From Aureispira sp. CCB-E (GTDB lineage Bacteria > Bacteroidota > Bacteroidia > Chitinophagales > Saprospiraceae): a stretch of DNA of 64,000 nucleotides. The stretch lies in the NCBI RefSeq assembly GCF_031326345.1, contig NZ_CP133671.1, positions 5,084,001-5,148,000 on the forward strand, written 5' to 3'. Shown here in pieces: positions 54,719 through 63,854 of this stretch. The position numbers and the translations under genes are program-made. Position 1 is the stretch's first letter; every line of letters starts with the position of its first letter. A model generated the notes under the pieces. That model saw only the letters and a program-made list of their open reading frames with translations. It had not been told where the DNA came from and ran no database searches.

Positions 54719-57700
54719 TTATTTAATAATTATTTTTTGAGTATATAAACCATTGATATAAATTACATACAAGCCACTTCTTATATTATGCAAATGAACC
54801 TGCTCTTTATCATTTGATGTAGTCGTTTGATAAACAATTTGCCCTACCGAGTTAATAATTTCAATCGTCTTAGACTCATATTTAGCATTTATAAATTCTA
54901 AGGTAAAAGTGCCTGTATTAGGATTTGGAAACACCTTAACTGAATCAAATATAGGACTATTTAACATTGTCATCCCTACAACTAAAATATTGTAACAATT
55001 TGATGTATCTACACAGTTATTGTTGGTAATAATAACGGCGTAGTTTCCTGTAGAATCAGGTGTAAAGGTTGAATTAGTTGCACCATTAATCCATTGATTA
55101 TTATCACAATTGACCCATTGATATGTCGCAGCCATTGTCGTTGCCATTAATGTATTTCCAACTAAGCTTAGACTTGTATCAATACTTGTTACTTGAATGG
55201 TTAGCTGAGTATTCGCTGTACAACCATTACCATCCGTTCCTGTTACATTGTACGTTGTTGTTCCGCTTGGTACAAAAGCAATTCCATCTACTGCTCCATT
55301 ATCCCATACATAACTTGCCGCTCCTATTCCTGTTAAGGTGATTGACTCGCCTGAACATACTACTGTGTCTGTACTGCTTGCCATTACTATTGGTAAGGTA
55401 TCTACTGTTATCGTTAAGTTACCTGTTGCACTACAACCATTACTATCTGTTCCTGTTACATTGTACGTTGTTGTTGTACTTGGTACAAAAGCAATTCCAT
55501 CTACTGCTCCATTATCCCATACATAACCTGCCGCTCCTATTCCTGTTAAGATGATTGACTCGCCTGAACATACTATTGTGTCTGTGCTGCTTGCCATTAC
55601 TATTGGTAAGGTATCTACTGTTATCGTTAAGTTGCCTGTTGCACTACAACCATTACCATCTGTTCCTGTTACATTGTACGTTGTTGTGGCACTTGGTACA
55701 AAAGCAATTCCATCTACTGCTCCATTATCCCATACATAACTTGCCGCTCCTATTCCTGTTAAGGTGATTGACTCGCCTGAACATACTACTGTGTCTGTGC
55801 TGCTTGCCATTACTATTGGTAAGGTATCTACTGTTATCGTTAAGTTGCCTGTTGCACTACAACCATTACCATCTGTTCCTGTTACATTGTACGTTGTTGT
55901 GGCACTTGGTACAAAAGCAATTCTATCTACTGCTCCATTATCCCATACATAACTTGCCGCTCCTATTCCTGTTAAGGTGATTGACTCGCCTGAACACACT
56001 ACTGTGTCTGTGCTGCTTGCCATTACTATTGGTAAGGTATCTACTGTTATCGTTAAGTTACCTATTGCACTACAACCATTACTATCTGTTCCTGTTACAT
56101 TGTACGTTGTTGTGGCGCTTGGTACAAAAGCAATTCCATCTACTGCTCCATTATCCCATACATAACCTGTCGCTCCTATTCCTGTTAAGGTGATTGATTC
56201 GCCTGAACATACTACTGTATCTGTGCTGCTTGCCATTACCGTTGGTAAGGTATCTACTGTTATCGTTAAGTTACCTATTGCTATACAACCATTACCATCT
56301 GTTCCTGTTACATTGTACGTTGTTGTGGCACTTGGTACAAAAGCAATTCCATCTACTGCTCCATTATCCCATACATAACTTGCCGCTCCTATTCCTGTTA
56401 AGGTGATTGATTCGCCTGAACATACTACTGTATCTGTGCTGCTTGCCATTACCGTCGGTAAGGTATCTACTGTTATCGTTAAGTTACCTATTGCACTACA
56501 ACCATTACCATCTGTTCCTGTTACATTGTACGTTGTTGTGGCGCTTGGTACAAAAGCAATTCCATCTACTGCTCCATTATCCCATACATAACCTGTCGCT
56601 CCAATTCCTGTTAAGGTGATTGACTCGCCTGAACATACTACTGTGTCTGTGCTACTTGCCATTACTATTGGTAAGGTATCTACTGTTATCGTTAAGTTAC
56701 CTATTGCACTACAACCATTACCATCCGTTCCTGTTACATTGTACGTTGTTGTTCCGCTTGGTACAAAAGCGATTCCATCTACTGCTCCATTATCCCATAC
56801 ATAACTTGCCGCTCCTATTCCTGTTAAGGTGATTGACTCGCCTGAACACACTACTGTGTCTGTGCTGCTTGCCATTACCGTTGGTGAAGCAATTACTGTG
56901 AAATTTTGGGTTGCCGATACGGTACATCCTGATCCATTCGAATAAGTATAAGTCACCGTATGCGTTCCAATACCTGCTGAGATTGGAGAAAAACTAGTTC
57001 CTGTAACGCCTGATCCAGTAAATGTACCTCCTGTTGAATCAACGGTTAAAGCAATTGGTCCTTCGTTACTACAAAAAGTAGTTTGGTTATTAGTTATATT
57101 AACGGTCGGACATGGATAATCTGGTTCAAAATAATAAAAACCTCCATTGTACTCTCCTGCTAAAAATTCTAACACTCCATCATTATCAAAATCACCAAAA
57201 GCAGTTGTTGAAAATTGTCCAACATCAATCGTATCAAAAGGACTTTGAGTCATTAATACATAATTAGGCGTTGTAACGGTTCCTGTATTTTCATAAAATT
57301 CCACTCCTCCTGCATTATTTCCCAACATTAGATCAATATCTCCATCACCATCATAATCAATTAAATCAGGATGTAAAAATATACCACTTGTTAAACCATC
57401 AAAAGGATTCTGAGCACCTGCTCGCTCTACAAAAACAGGGTTATTAGCGGTTCCAGTGTTCTCAAAGTACTGTAAAGAACCACTTCCTCCTACCATGTCC
57501 AAGTCTCCATCATTATCTATATCCGCAAAGCCCGTTCCTGGAAAATTGCCAAGTTGTGTCCTATCTAGAGGATTTAAAGGAGATGCACCACTGCTATTGC
57601 TAGTAAGACCTCCTCTTCGAGTAAAAATAGGACTGGTAACAGTTCCTGTATTTTCCCAAAAAATCACATCATCTACTTGGTAATTACTGTAATTTAATTT

Positions 57701-58084
57701 AGCAGAAGTAAAAGCATCAAAATCATTATCATTATCTATATCTGTGAATGTAATTTGTAACTCATTGGTAACAGTTCCTGCCACATCTACCGTATCAAAT
57801 GGATTTTGAGTATTATTTAATTGCCAAATAGGATTGGTTGAGCTACCTATATTTTCATAAAAAATAACTTTTCCTTGATTCGTTCCAGAAAAAATATCTA
57901 AATCACCATCGTTATCAATATCCACAGCAGAAGGAGAACTCAATCGCCCTGTGCTAGACGTATCTATTCGTATAGAGGTTCCTATTTGTTGTACGTATCC
58001 CGTTGGGAGTTGTGCATAACTAGATTCTAGACCAAACCATATTAGCGCAATTAAGCATAAACTTATTGTTCTCATTATTTTCAT
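54719..58084 (-). CDS. T9SS-secreted FG-GAP protein with eight near-identical 71-residue repeats
   Basis: 1121 residues with a signal peptide (about 1-24). Residues about 45-330 are FG-GAP/VCBS-type repeats with calcium-binding DIDNDGDLD, DIDNDNDFD and DYDGDGDID loops. One Ig-like unit (ITNNQTTFCSNEGPIAL) is followed by eight tandem 71-residue units (TVMASSTDTVVCSGESITL start) differing at only a few positions, then a diverged Ig-like unit. The last 70 residues are a type A T9SS sorting domain (FPNPNTGTFTLEF, NSVGQIVYQ, SGLYVIYINGLYTQKIIIK). A cell-surface or secreted adhesin-like protein. It has its own promoter with the shared upstream box. Confidence 0.88.
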   Translation of the reverse strand: MKIMRTISLCLIALIWFGLESSYAQLPTGYVQQIGTSIRIDTSSTGRLSSPSAVDIDNDGDLDIFSGTNQGKVIFYENIGSSTNPIWQLNNTQNPFDTVDVAGTVTNELQITFTDIDNDNDFDAFTSAKLNYSNYQVDDVIFWENTGTVTSPIFTRRGGLTSNSSGASPLNPLDRTQLGNFPGTGFADIDNDGDLDMVGGSGSLQYFENTGTANNPVFVERAGAQNPFDGLTSGIFLHPDLIDYDGDGDIDLMLGNNAGGVEFYENTGTVTTPNYVLMTQSPFDTIDVGQFSTTAFGDFDNDGVLEFLAGEYNGGFYYFEPDYPCPTVNITNNQTTFCSNEGPIALTVDSTGGTFTGSGVTGTSFSPISAGIGTHTVTYTYSNGSGCTVSATQNFTVIASPTVMASSTDTVVCSGESITLTGIGAASYVWDNGAVDGIAFVPSGTTTYNVTGTDGNGCSAIGNLTITVDTLPIVMASSTDTVVCSGESITLTGIGATGYVWDNGAVDGIAFVPSATTTYNVTGTDGNGCSAIGNLTITVDTLPTVMASSTDTVVCSGESITLTGIGAASYVWDNGAVDGIAFVPSATTTYNVTGTDGNGCIAIGNLTITVDTLPTVMASSTDTVVCSGESITLTGIGATGYVWDNGAVDGIAFVPSATTTYNVTGTDSNGCSAIGNLTITVDTLPIVMASSTDTVVCSGESITLTGIGAASYVWDNGAVDRIAFVPSATTTYNVTGTDGNGCSATGNLTITVDTLPIVMASSTDTVVCSGESITLTGIGAASYVWDNGAVDGIAFVPSATTTYNVTGTDGNGCSATGNLTITVDTLPIVMASSTDTIVCSGESIILTGIGAAGYVWDNGAVDGIAFVPSTTTTYNVTGTDSNGCSATGNLTITVDTLPIVMASSTDTVVCSGESITLTGIGAASYVWDNGAVDGIAFVPSGTTTYNVTGTDGNGCTANTQLTIQVTSIDTSLSLVGNTLMATTMAATYQWVNCDNNQWINGATNSTFTPDSTGNYAVIITNNNCVDTSNCYNILVVGMTMLNSPIFDSVKVFPNPNTGTFTLEFINAKYESKTIEIINSVGQIVYQTTTSNDKEQVHLHNIRSGLYVIYINGLYTQKIIIK
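55178..56881 (-). repeat. Tandem array, 8 units of 213 bp
   Basis: Eight in-frame copies of a 213-bp unit within the FG-GAP gene, recognisable by regular recurrence of the same sequence every 213 bases. Units differ by scattered single-base changes such as GAASY/GATGY/GAAGY and DGNGC/DSNGC. Copy number is open to recombination, and short-read assemblies may collapse it. Confidence 0.9.
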
Positions 58085-58286
58085 AATTATTATTTTTTGA
58101 GTAAAGAAATATTATCTTGTTTTTTAATGACTTCAATTAAAACTTAGCAAAACCTTCATTTTGGGCACGGGAATAACAGGCCTAGATTAGGTAACCAACC
58201 TAGGCTGTTATAGACTTTACCCAAATAAACTCAGTGATCAAATGAGTTTATTTTTGTAAAAAATTTCAATTTATATTGTAGTATTA

Positions 58287-58318
58287 CAAAAGTAGATGTA
58301 TTCCAAAAGAAGCACAAA
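58287..58318 (-). promoter_or_regulatory. Promoter of the FG-GAP gene
   Basis: Minus strand TTTG (58318-58315), 20 bases, TACTTTTG (58294-58287). The leader is about 195 bases and contains an inverted repeat (TAAACTC...GAGTTTA, 58226-58250). Confidence 0.6.
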
Positions 58319-58323
58319 AAACG

Positions 58324-58343
58324 AAAGGGGACAAAAGGGGGAC
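58324..58343 (-). promoter_or_regulatory. Shared GTCCCC box upstream of the FG-GAP promoter
   Basis: AAAGGGGACA on the plus strand with a second AAAGGGG half-site about 10 bases on, ending 5 bases from the -33 box. The same arrangement is found at the lipase promoter. Confidence 0.48.
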
Positions 58344-58352
58344 TCTAGACTT

Positions 58353-59342
58353 TTATTTTTTCAAAGCGGGTGCATATCCTATTCTCAAAGAGTGGCAATC
58401 GCCAAAACTGCCACCTTTTCCTTCTAGGAAAACTGCTAAGAGGTTCAGAACTTGACTAAAGTAACTGATTTGGGGTTCTATTTTGTTGTTGAATTCAATA
58501 AATTTAATTCTTCCAACAGAATAATAGGATATAGCTGCTTTGATATCGGTACTTGCTGTACCAGTCTTTATAGATTTAAAAATTCGAAGTAACATTTCAA
58601 AAGATCTAAGACCAAATAAAATACAACTATCATCTACATTACTTGCGTCCTTGATATAATTGGCTTTTGTAATTGCCTCTATAAGCACTTCAATGATATT
58701 CTGAACAATGGCTGATTGAGTCGTTGGCACACTCCCCATGTCTGGAGGTAACATAGGTACAATATCTCCTGCATGTTGATAACGAGTAGTTTTGGATTCT
58801 AATCCCAAGTCATTATTATAACGCTCCATAAAGGATTTCCCTCCTGCACTTGGAGCAGCAAAAACAACTACTTTTTCCACGTCATACGCTATTTCCTTTA
58901 GCTTATATGCTGCCAATACAGCTACTCCTCCTCCTTGACTGTGTCCAGTTATGTATAGTTTTTTTGTTGTCCCCCAATTTTTTATAGTACTATTTATTTC
59001 ATCGAAAATAGTATGTAACTCAAAAGCAAAACCTGAATGTACTTCAACATTTCCTTCCCAATGAGTAAAATTAAATTGAAGGTTCGTTAGCCAATCATCC
59101 AACATGGGACAATCCAACTTTTCATGACTAATAGTTCCCCTAAAAGCAATGATAATTCCCTGTTCTGTCTCCAATAAAAGGCAAACCGCTTCTCCAAATT
59201 GAATAGCTTTAACATCAAGAACCACTCCTAATGCTCTATACTCCTCATAAGCTGCTCCGCTGGTAGGAGGTATAAATATCCCATTATTAATTTCATAAGC
59301 TATGCTAGAGGCACATAGCATCTGATAGTCTGAAAAACCCAT
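58353..59342 (-). CDS. Class 3 lipase family protein
   Basis: 329 residues. IIIAFRGT (about 75) is the oxyanion-side block, LYITGHSQGGGVAVLAA places the nucleophile Ser135, and VVFAAPSAGGKSF, then a GDIVPMLPPDMG segment, carries the acid; the catalytic His is probably in FGDCHSLRIGYA near the end. There is no signal peptide, so the enzyme is cytoplasmic or uses another route. It probably hydrolyses a triacylglycerol-like or other ester. The promoter shares its upstream box with the FG-GAP gene. Confidence 0.85.
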   Translation of the reverse strand: MGFSDYQMLCASSIAYEINNGIFIPPTSGAAYEEYRALGVVLDVKAIQFGEAVCLLLETEQGIIIAFRGTISHEKLDCPMLDDWLTNLQFNFTHWEGNVEVHSGFAFELHTIFDEINSTIKNWGTTKKLYITGHSQGGGVAVLAAYKLKEIAYDVEKVVVFAAPSAGGKSFMERYNNDLGLESKTTRYQHAGDIVPMLPPDMGSVPTTQSAIVQNIIEVLIEAITKANYIKDASNVDDSCILFGLRSFEMLLRIFKSIKTGTASTDIKAAISYYSVGRIKFIEFNNKIEPQISYFSQVLNLLAVFLEGKGGSFGDCHSLRIGYAPALKK

Positions 59343-59388
59343 CGTAATATATTTTTATTGTAAATAAATTTAATAAATATCATTACAA

Positions 59389-59420
59389 CAAATGTATATA
59401 AACAGTAGGTCGAAAGCAAA
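59389..59420 (-). promoter_or_regulatory. Promoter of the lipase gene
   Basis: Minus strand TTTG (59420-59417), 20 bases, TACATTTG (59396-59389), about 45 bases of leader. Confidence 0.62.
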
Positions 59421-59425
59421 ATCAG

Positions 59426-59443
59426 AAGGGGGACAAAAAGGGT
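59426..59443 (-). promoter_or_regulatory. Shared GTCCCC box upstream of the lipase promoter
   Basis: AAGGGGGACA on the plus strand, ending 5 bases from the -33 box exactly as at the FG-GAP promoter, with a second AAAAGGG half-site about 10 bases further. Confidence 0.48.
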
Positions 59444-59454
59444 AAAGTCCTAGA

Positions 59455-60336
59455 TTAAATTTGCTTCAGGTAAATATCTAAGCGTAAGTCTGGCGATAAT
59501 TCAAGTTTTTTACGAAGACGGCTTCTCCCTTTTTTAATTGCCTCTGTTGTGACACCCAAAATTTCTGCAATTTCCTTTCGAGTCAAATTCAGCTTGATAA
59601 AAGAACAAAGTTTCAAATCACCATTACTAAGATGGGGGTGCTTCTCAGCTAAGCGCCCCAGAAAACCACCGTAAATACTGTCAATTCGATCTTTCAAACT
59701 ATTCCAGTGATCCTCTGAGTTTATATTATTCTCAATCAACCGAACTAGTTTTCGAAGTTCCATTTTAGTTTCTGGAACGCTCCCTGATTTCTGGATCAGC
59801 TCTAACTTTTTCAAGATTGTATTTAAGAAAGAGTGGCTTTGATCAATTTGTAGTGCTAATCCTGCCAATTCTTTCGTCTTTTGGGAGAGTTCTTGCAACT
59901 TTAGCTCTTCTAACAAACTGGCTTTATCTTTTTCTGCTTGTACTTGGGCTTGAATAGAACTTTGCAAAGTCAGAATGGCTTTGACTCGCGCCAGTAATTC
60001 AATTTGCTCTACTGGTTTTCTCAAAAAATCAATAGCTCCTGCCGCTAACGCCTTCTCCAAAGCTTGTGAGTTCGTCATAATTCCAGTATACATAATTACA
60101 GGAATAGAAGCCGTAAGAGGAATTGCTTTTAATATCTTTAACGCTTCAATTCCATTCATAATCGGCATTTCCCAATCCATCAAAATCAAATCGGGCAAAG
60201 CATGATTAGCCACCTCTACTGCCATCTTACCATTAGAAGCAACTAATACAGAATAAGGATTTTCTTTTCCCCTCAACGTATTAATAACCAAACTTCTATT
60301 GTTAACATCATCATCAACAACCAGTATCTTACTCAT
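59455..60336 (-). CDS. Response regulator with receiver, coiled-coil linker and LuxR-type HTH
   Basis: 293 residues. The receiver domain (1-120) has the acidic pocket VVDDD (6-10), phospho-acceptor Asp54 in LILMDWEMP and Lys107 in FLRKPVE. A coiled coil (about 125-175) joins it to a C-terminal helix-turn-helix (FIKLNLTRKEIAEILGVTTEAIKKGRSRLRKKL, about 240-280), which reads like the LuxR/GerE-type domain of Bacteroidota TPR regulators. The start ATG directly abuts the TAG stop of the kinase gene, so the two are translationally coupled. It should control transcription; the boxes at 58324 and 59426 are candidate targets. Confidence 0.9.
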   Translation of the reverse strand: MSKILVVDDDVNNRSLVINTLRGKENPYSVLVASNGKMAVEVANHALPDLILMDWEMPIMNGIEALKILKAIPLTASIPVIMYTGIMTNSQALEKALAAGAIDFLRKPVEQIELLARVKAILTLQSSIQAQVQAEKDKASLLEELKLQELSQKTKELAGLALQIDQSHSFLNTILKKLELIQKSGSVPETKMELRKLVRLIENNINSEDHWNSLKDRIDSIYGGFLGRLAEKHPHLSNGDLKLCSFIKLNLTRKEIAEILGVTTEAIKKGRSRLRKKLELSPDLRLDIYLKQI

Positions 60337-62988
60337 CTATTTTATTTTTGCTTGCTCTAATAATTCCAAATAAAGGTTTTCATCAATTGTCTTGACACTT
60401 TTATCAATCATAATCATCCAATCTTTGATGTTGCTATTATTCTTAACCTCAATTGTTTCAAGAACTTGATAAATTTCAGAAGCATAAAATATTTTTAAAT
60501 TCTCCAACTCCAACAAAGCCGCCTGCAAGATCTGCTTCTCTTCCAAAGAAAAGGATGGTAATTCATGTTGAATATTAATTATCCCTACATTATTCTTGAT
60601 TGCTGATGATGGTTCATTTTCTTGTTTAGGATAAGCTATTGGTAAGGTAAACCAAGCTACTGTCCCTTGCCCTAAGGTACTTTCTATTCCTATTTCTCCA
60701 CCATTTTTAAGAACAAATTCCTTGCATAATAACATTCCCAAACCTTGCTTCTCTCCCTTTTTTTCAAGTAAGTTTTGCAAAGTTTTCTTGTCCATTCCAA
60801 CACCATTGTCTCTAATCTCTATCAAAATAAAGCCACCCTGTTGTTTACTTGAAATTTCTAAGGTTCCATTTATCTTTAAAAATTTAATTGCATTGGTAAT
60901 TAGATTTCTAAAGATTGTATTCAACATATAAGCATCTGCTTGCACCCAGTTATATGCTAATTTAGTTTCAATCCTAATATTTTTAAACTCAATCATGCTT
61001 CGAAGTAAACCGAGACTCTCTTTTATACTCGATTGCAAACTAATAGTTTTAGGAGCAAATAAAAGTTGTCCTGTTTGAGTTTTTGTCCATCCCAATAAAT
61101 CTTCAAATAGAAAATAAGCATTACTAGAAGAGTCTCTTATGCTTAATAAAGAACTTTCCAATTCCTGCAAATTTTGTTCTTCCAAGTGCTTGCTTAAATT
61201 TTCTGAAACACCAATCAAAACACTAAATGGAGTTCTTAAATCGTGTGCTATAATAGAGAATAACTGATCTTTGGTATACTGTAGTTCTTGTAATTCTTTG
61301 GAAGTTTGCTTCTGTTTTCGATACAAGTAAACAACTAATAATAAGATAATTAGAACCAATAATGTAGAACCAATATAAAGTTGATTTAGTTGTTCTGTAA
61401 ATTTATTTTTTTCATTCAATCGTACAATTTCCTGTTCTTTCTCTTTCGTTTCATATTCTTCTTGCAAAGAAAAGACAAGAGAATCTTGATGCATAGCAAT
61501 AAAAGCACTTTTTGTGGTTTCTGCAAAGTCAAAATACTTTGCCACACTATCCATCTCATTTAATTTAATATAACTTTCACATAAACCCACAAAGATATTA
61601 TGTACTCCTACCGCATTATTCACTTTTTGAGCAAGGGGCAATGCCTTTTTCATATACTTAATAGCTGTTGGATAATCTGCCCTGCTCAAGGCATAATCTG
61701 CCATGTCCAAAAAAGCGCCTGTTCCTACAATAATATTGGAGTTGATAAGATTTATCCATTTAGAGGATTCCACATAATGCAAATCTGCATTTATTGAATC
61801 TCCAGTTTGGACATAAGATTGATGTAAAGCAATGTGTGCATCAAATATTTCAGAAGGTATTTCATAACTTTTGGCAATTTCTAGGTGCTCTTTTGTATAA
61901 AAAATAACACTATCCCACTGTTCTTGATACTCTAAAAGTTCTCTTATTTTTCTCAAAACATCCATTCGGCTTTCTAGTGGAATTTCTGAATTTTCACGAT
62001 ACAACTCCAAAATTTCAGTTTTATAAGCTCTAGCTTTTTCGTATTGTCGAAGTATTTCGGTAACATTCACAATACCACATAAAGCCCCCAACATTCCCTG
62101 ATGCCAATCCATTTCCTTTGCTATATCTTTCATTTCAAGATATGCTTCTAATCCCTTCTGATAATTTTCTTTATACAAATAGGTGGTGGCTTTTCCTGAA
62201 TATAAAGCCAACAACATTTGAGTATGTTGCTGTTTTTTTGCTTCGACAATGCCTTTGTTAATATAAAGAATGGCAGAATCTAGTTTACCAAGTTGAGCAT
62301 AGTTTTCTCCAATTTCTAATAATGGTCTTGCATATCGAATTACATTAAGTTTGGGATTTCGAGACTTGCGATAAGCTTGCTCTCCCCAATATAAAGCCCC
62401 TTCATAATAGGTCTTAGCCAAGTCATATTTCTCTTGATAACTTCTTACCAATAGGTTATTGTAATAAAACTCTGACAACATCCAAATCGCTGTTTTTATC
62501 GTTTCTTGCTGTTTCGAGGTCAAATTATTATAATACTCAATGCCAGCGTCACCAATCTCAATAACCTTTTCTCCATCCTCTCCTAAACCATATTGATAAA
62601 CAAATTGAATACATTGGAAAACCGACATTTGGATGCTATACAGACCTTCTTCATGTGCCTCCTTTCCTAAGATTAAAAGCTGTTCAATATGCGGGGCATA
62701 CATCGTTGGATCTAAGCCATTAACATAGGGTTGGCTATCAAAAATAGCTTTTAGTTCTCTTGCAATTGCTAAATTAAGTTCACATCGTTTGGACGCTTCC
62801 TGCTCGCAAGCTTCCTCCAACATTCCTAAATCTGTAGACTCCAGTATTTGGCAATGGTACCAAAAAACATTACTAAACAAAGAATCTGATGGTGCATCAA
62901 AGACAGAAGCCTTTGTCTGTGCATGAATTGAGGAACTTCCCTCAAAAAGTAATAAAATTGCGATAAAAAAAAATTGCCACTTCCCCAT
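60337..62988 (-). CDS. TPR-containing membrane sensor histidine kinase
   Basis: 883 residues. A signal peptide (about 1-24, ending IHAQ) leads to a periplasmic region of about 510 residues built of TPR-like helical pairs. One transmembrane helix (about 539-560) is followed by a short coiled coil, HisKA with phospho-acceptor His582 in LFSIIAHDLRTPFS, and HATPase_c with N box NLITNAIKF, G1 DNGVGM and G2 KQGLGML. A 90-residue C-terminal extension follows. It senses an extracytoplasmic signal, possibly protein or peptide bound by the TPRs, and phosphorylates the coupled regulator. Confidence 0.9.
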   Translation of the reverse strand: MGKWQFFFIAILLLFEGSSSIHAQTKASVFDAPSDSLFSNVFWYHCQILESTDLGMLEEACEQEASKRCELNLAIARELKAIFDSQPYVNGLDPTMYAPHIEQLLILGKEAHEEGLYSIQMSVFQCIQFVYQYGLGEDGEKVIEIGDAGIEYYNNLTSKQQETIKTAIWMLSEFYYNNLLVRSYQEKYDLAKTYYEGALYWGEQAYRKSRNPKLNVIRYARPLLEIGENYAQLGKLDSAILYINKGIVEAKKQQHTQMLLALYSGKATTYLYKENYQKGLEAYLEMKDIAKEMDWHQGMLGALCGIVNVTEILRQYEKARAYKTEILELYRENSEIPLESRMDVLRKIRELLEYQEQWDSVIFYTKEHLEIAKSYEIPSEIFDAHIALHQSYVQTGDSINADLHYVESSKWINLINSNIIVGTGAFLDMADYALSRADYPTAIKYMKKALPLAQKVNNAVGVHNIFVGLCESYIKLNEMDSVAKYFDFAETTKSAFIAMHQDSLVFSLQEEYETKEKEQEIVRLNEKNKFTEQLNQLYIGSTLLVLIILLLVVYLYRKQKQTSKELQELQYTKDQLFSIIAHDLRTPFSVLIGVSENLSKHLEEQNLQELESSLLSIRDSSSNAYFLFEDLLGWTKTQTGQLLFAPKTISLQSSIKESLGLLRSMIEFKNIRIETKLAYNWVQADAYMLNTIFRNLITNAIKFLKINGTLEISSKQQGGFILIEIRDNGVGMDKKTLQNLLEKKGEKQGLGMLLCKEFVLKNGGEIGIESTLGQGTVAWFTLPIAYPKQENEPSSAIKNNVGIINIQHELPSFSLEEKQILQAALLELENLKIFYASEIYQVLETIEVKNNSNIKDWMIMIDKSVKTIDENLYLELLEQAKIK

Positions 62989-63072
62989 ATTCAGCTATAT
63001 TGATAATTAGTAGTTTCTCTCTTCTTAAGAAACTGATTAAATTTTATATTTACAAATAAATTTAGAATATTA

Positions 63073-63082
63073 TAGGGGGACA
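63073..63082 (-). promoter_or_regulatory. GTCCCCC box upstream of the histidine kinase
   Basis: TAGGGGGACA on the plus strand about 85 bases before the kinase start, similar to the boxes at 58324 and 59426, but without the flanking half-site or well-placed promoter. Confidence 0.3.
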
Positions 63083-63123
63083 TTATGGTCCCTACCCTAA
63101 ATTTAGTTTTTCAATGAAAAAAT

Positions 63124-63159
63124 AAAAAGATTGCCACGAAATTACGCAACAATCTTTTT
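63124..63159. terminator. Bidirectional hairpin terminator
   Basis: AAAAAGATTG / CAATCTTTTT, a 10-bp stem with a 16-base loop that contains an additional GC/GC pairing; A and T tracts on both sides. It separates the gene entering at 64000 from the kinase operon. Confidence 0.6.
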
Positions 63160-63408
63160 ATTCAATTATTTTATTCTATCGGTTAAATGCCCCCCAAACA
63201 GTAGAAATTGCCTATACAACTTAGGTTTCCTTTAGAGAAAACTACTCTATTTCCTGTTTAATTTTTCTCATCGTATTAGCAAAGGTACCAGCAAAAGTAG
63301 CTATTTTTTTGAAAGCTTAGTCCTTCTTTGAGGGTTTTAGTAGCCGATTTTGAAATGTATTTATGGTTTAACAAGTATACCATCAGATACGATAATGCGA
63401 GAAAACTT

Positions 63409-63451
63409 CAACAAAAAAGTCCCTTTTTTATGAGGGATCTTTCGTTGAAAA
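63409..63451. terminator. Imperfect long hairpin
   Basis: TTCAAC...GTCCC pairs with GGGAT...GTTGAA over about 16 positions with mismatches, followed by an A-run and then a T-run on the plus strand. Could be a terminator or a small structured RNA. Confidence 0.35.
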
Positions 63452-63854
63452 AATACTATTTTTTTAATTTTGACACAGCTTAGTGAAACCTTACCAACAA
63501 ATGCTCTGTTCAATATCGTTCGTAATTACGATGACGAGTTTTGTATCAATTTTTCAAAGAACTTTTATCTGATGGTTAATTTTGTCCATCTACTTAAAGA
63601 GTTAATTTTGTTAATTAAATGTAAAAGCATAATACAAATATTTATTTTATCTATTTTATAATCTATTATTGTAAACAACTCTAATTTCTTAATCAACCCA
63701 TAACCCAAAATTCCTCTCTATTGATATAATATTACTTCCAAAATTTTATTTACATTTTAGATATAAGACTATTTCTTTATATGAATCAGTCTAATTCAGC
63801 AATTCTAACGATGTAAGAAAATATATTAAATAATAATAATATCAAATAGCTATT

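Larger units (their letters stand above)
62989..63854. other. Non-coding region upstream of the histidine kinase
   Basis: About 870 bases without a convincing gene; a 63-codon plus frame at 63470 has low-complexity, hydrophobic composition. It holds the GTCCCC-type box at 63073 and the two hairpins listed separately. No clean TTTG/TAnnTTTG promoter pair is visible for the kinase. Confidence 0.5.

Noticed and set aside
55123-56832. A ladder of 62- and 70-codon plus-strand frames every 213 bases
   Set aside because: They are antisense shadows of the tandem repeat in the FG-GAP gene; their spacing equals the repeat period and their Leu/His-rich or Pro/Val-rich content is not protein-like.
55178-56881. 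Regular repeats as a possible CRISPR array
   Set aside because: The units are 213 bp, in frame, contiguous and without unique spacers; they encode an Ig-like domain.
58197-58250. Hairpins in the FG-GAP leader as a riboswitch
   Set aside because: Only short 7-bp stems; no match to a known riboswitch core.
63470-63661. 63-codon plus frame
   Set aside because: No plausible start context, AT-driven hydrophobic composition and no family resemblance.
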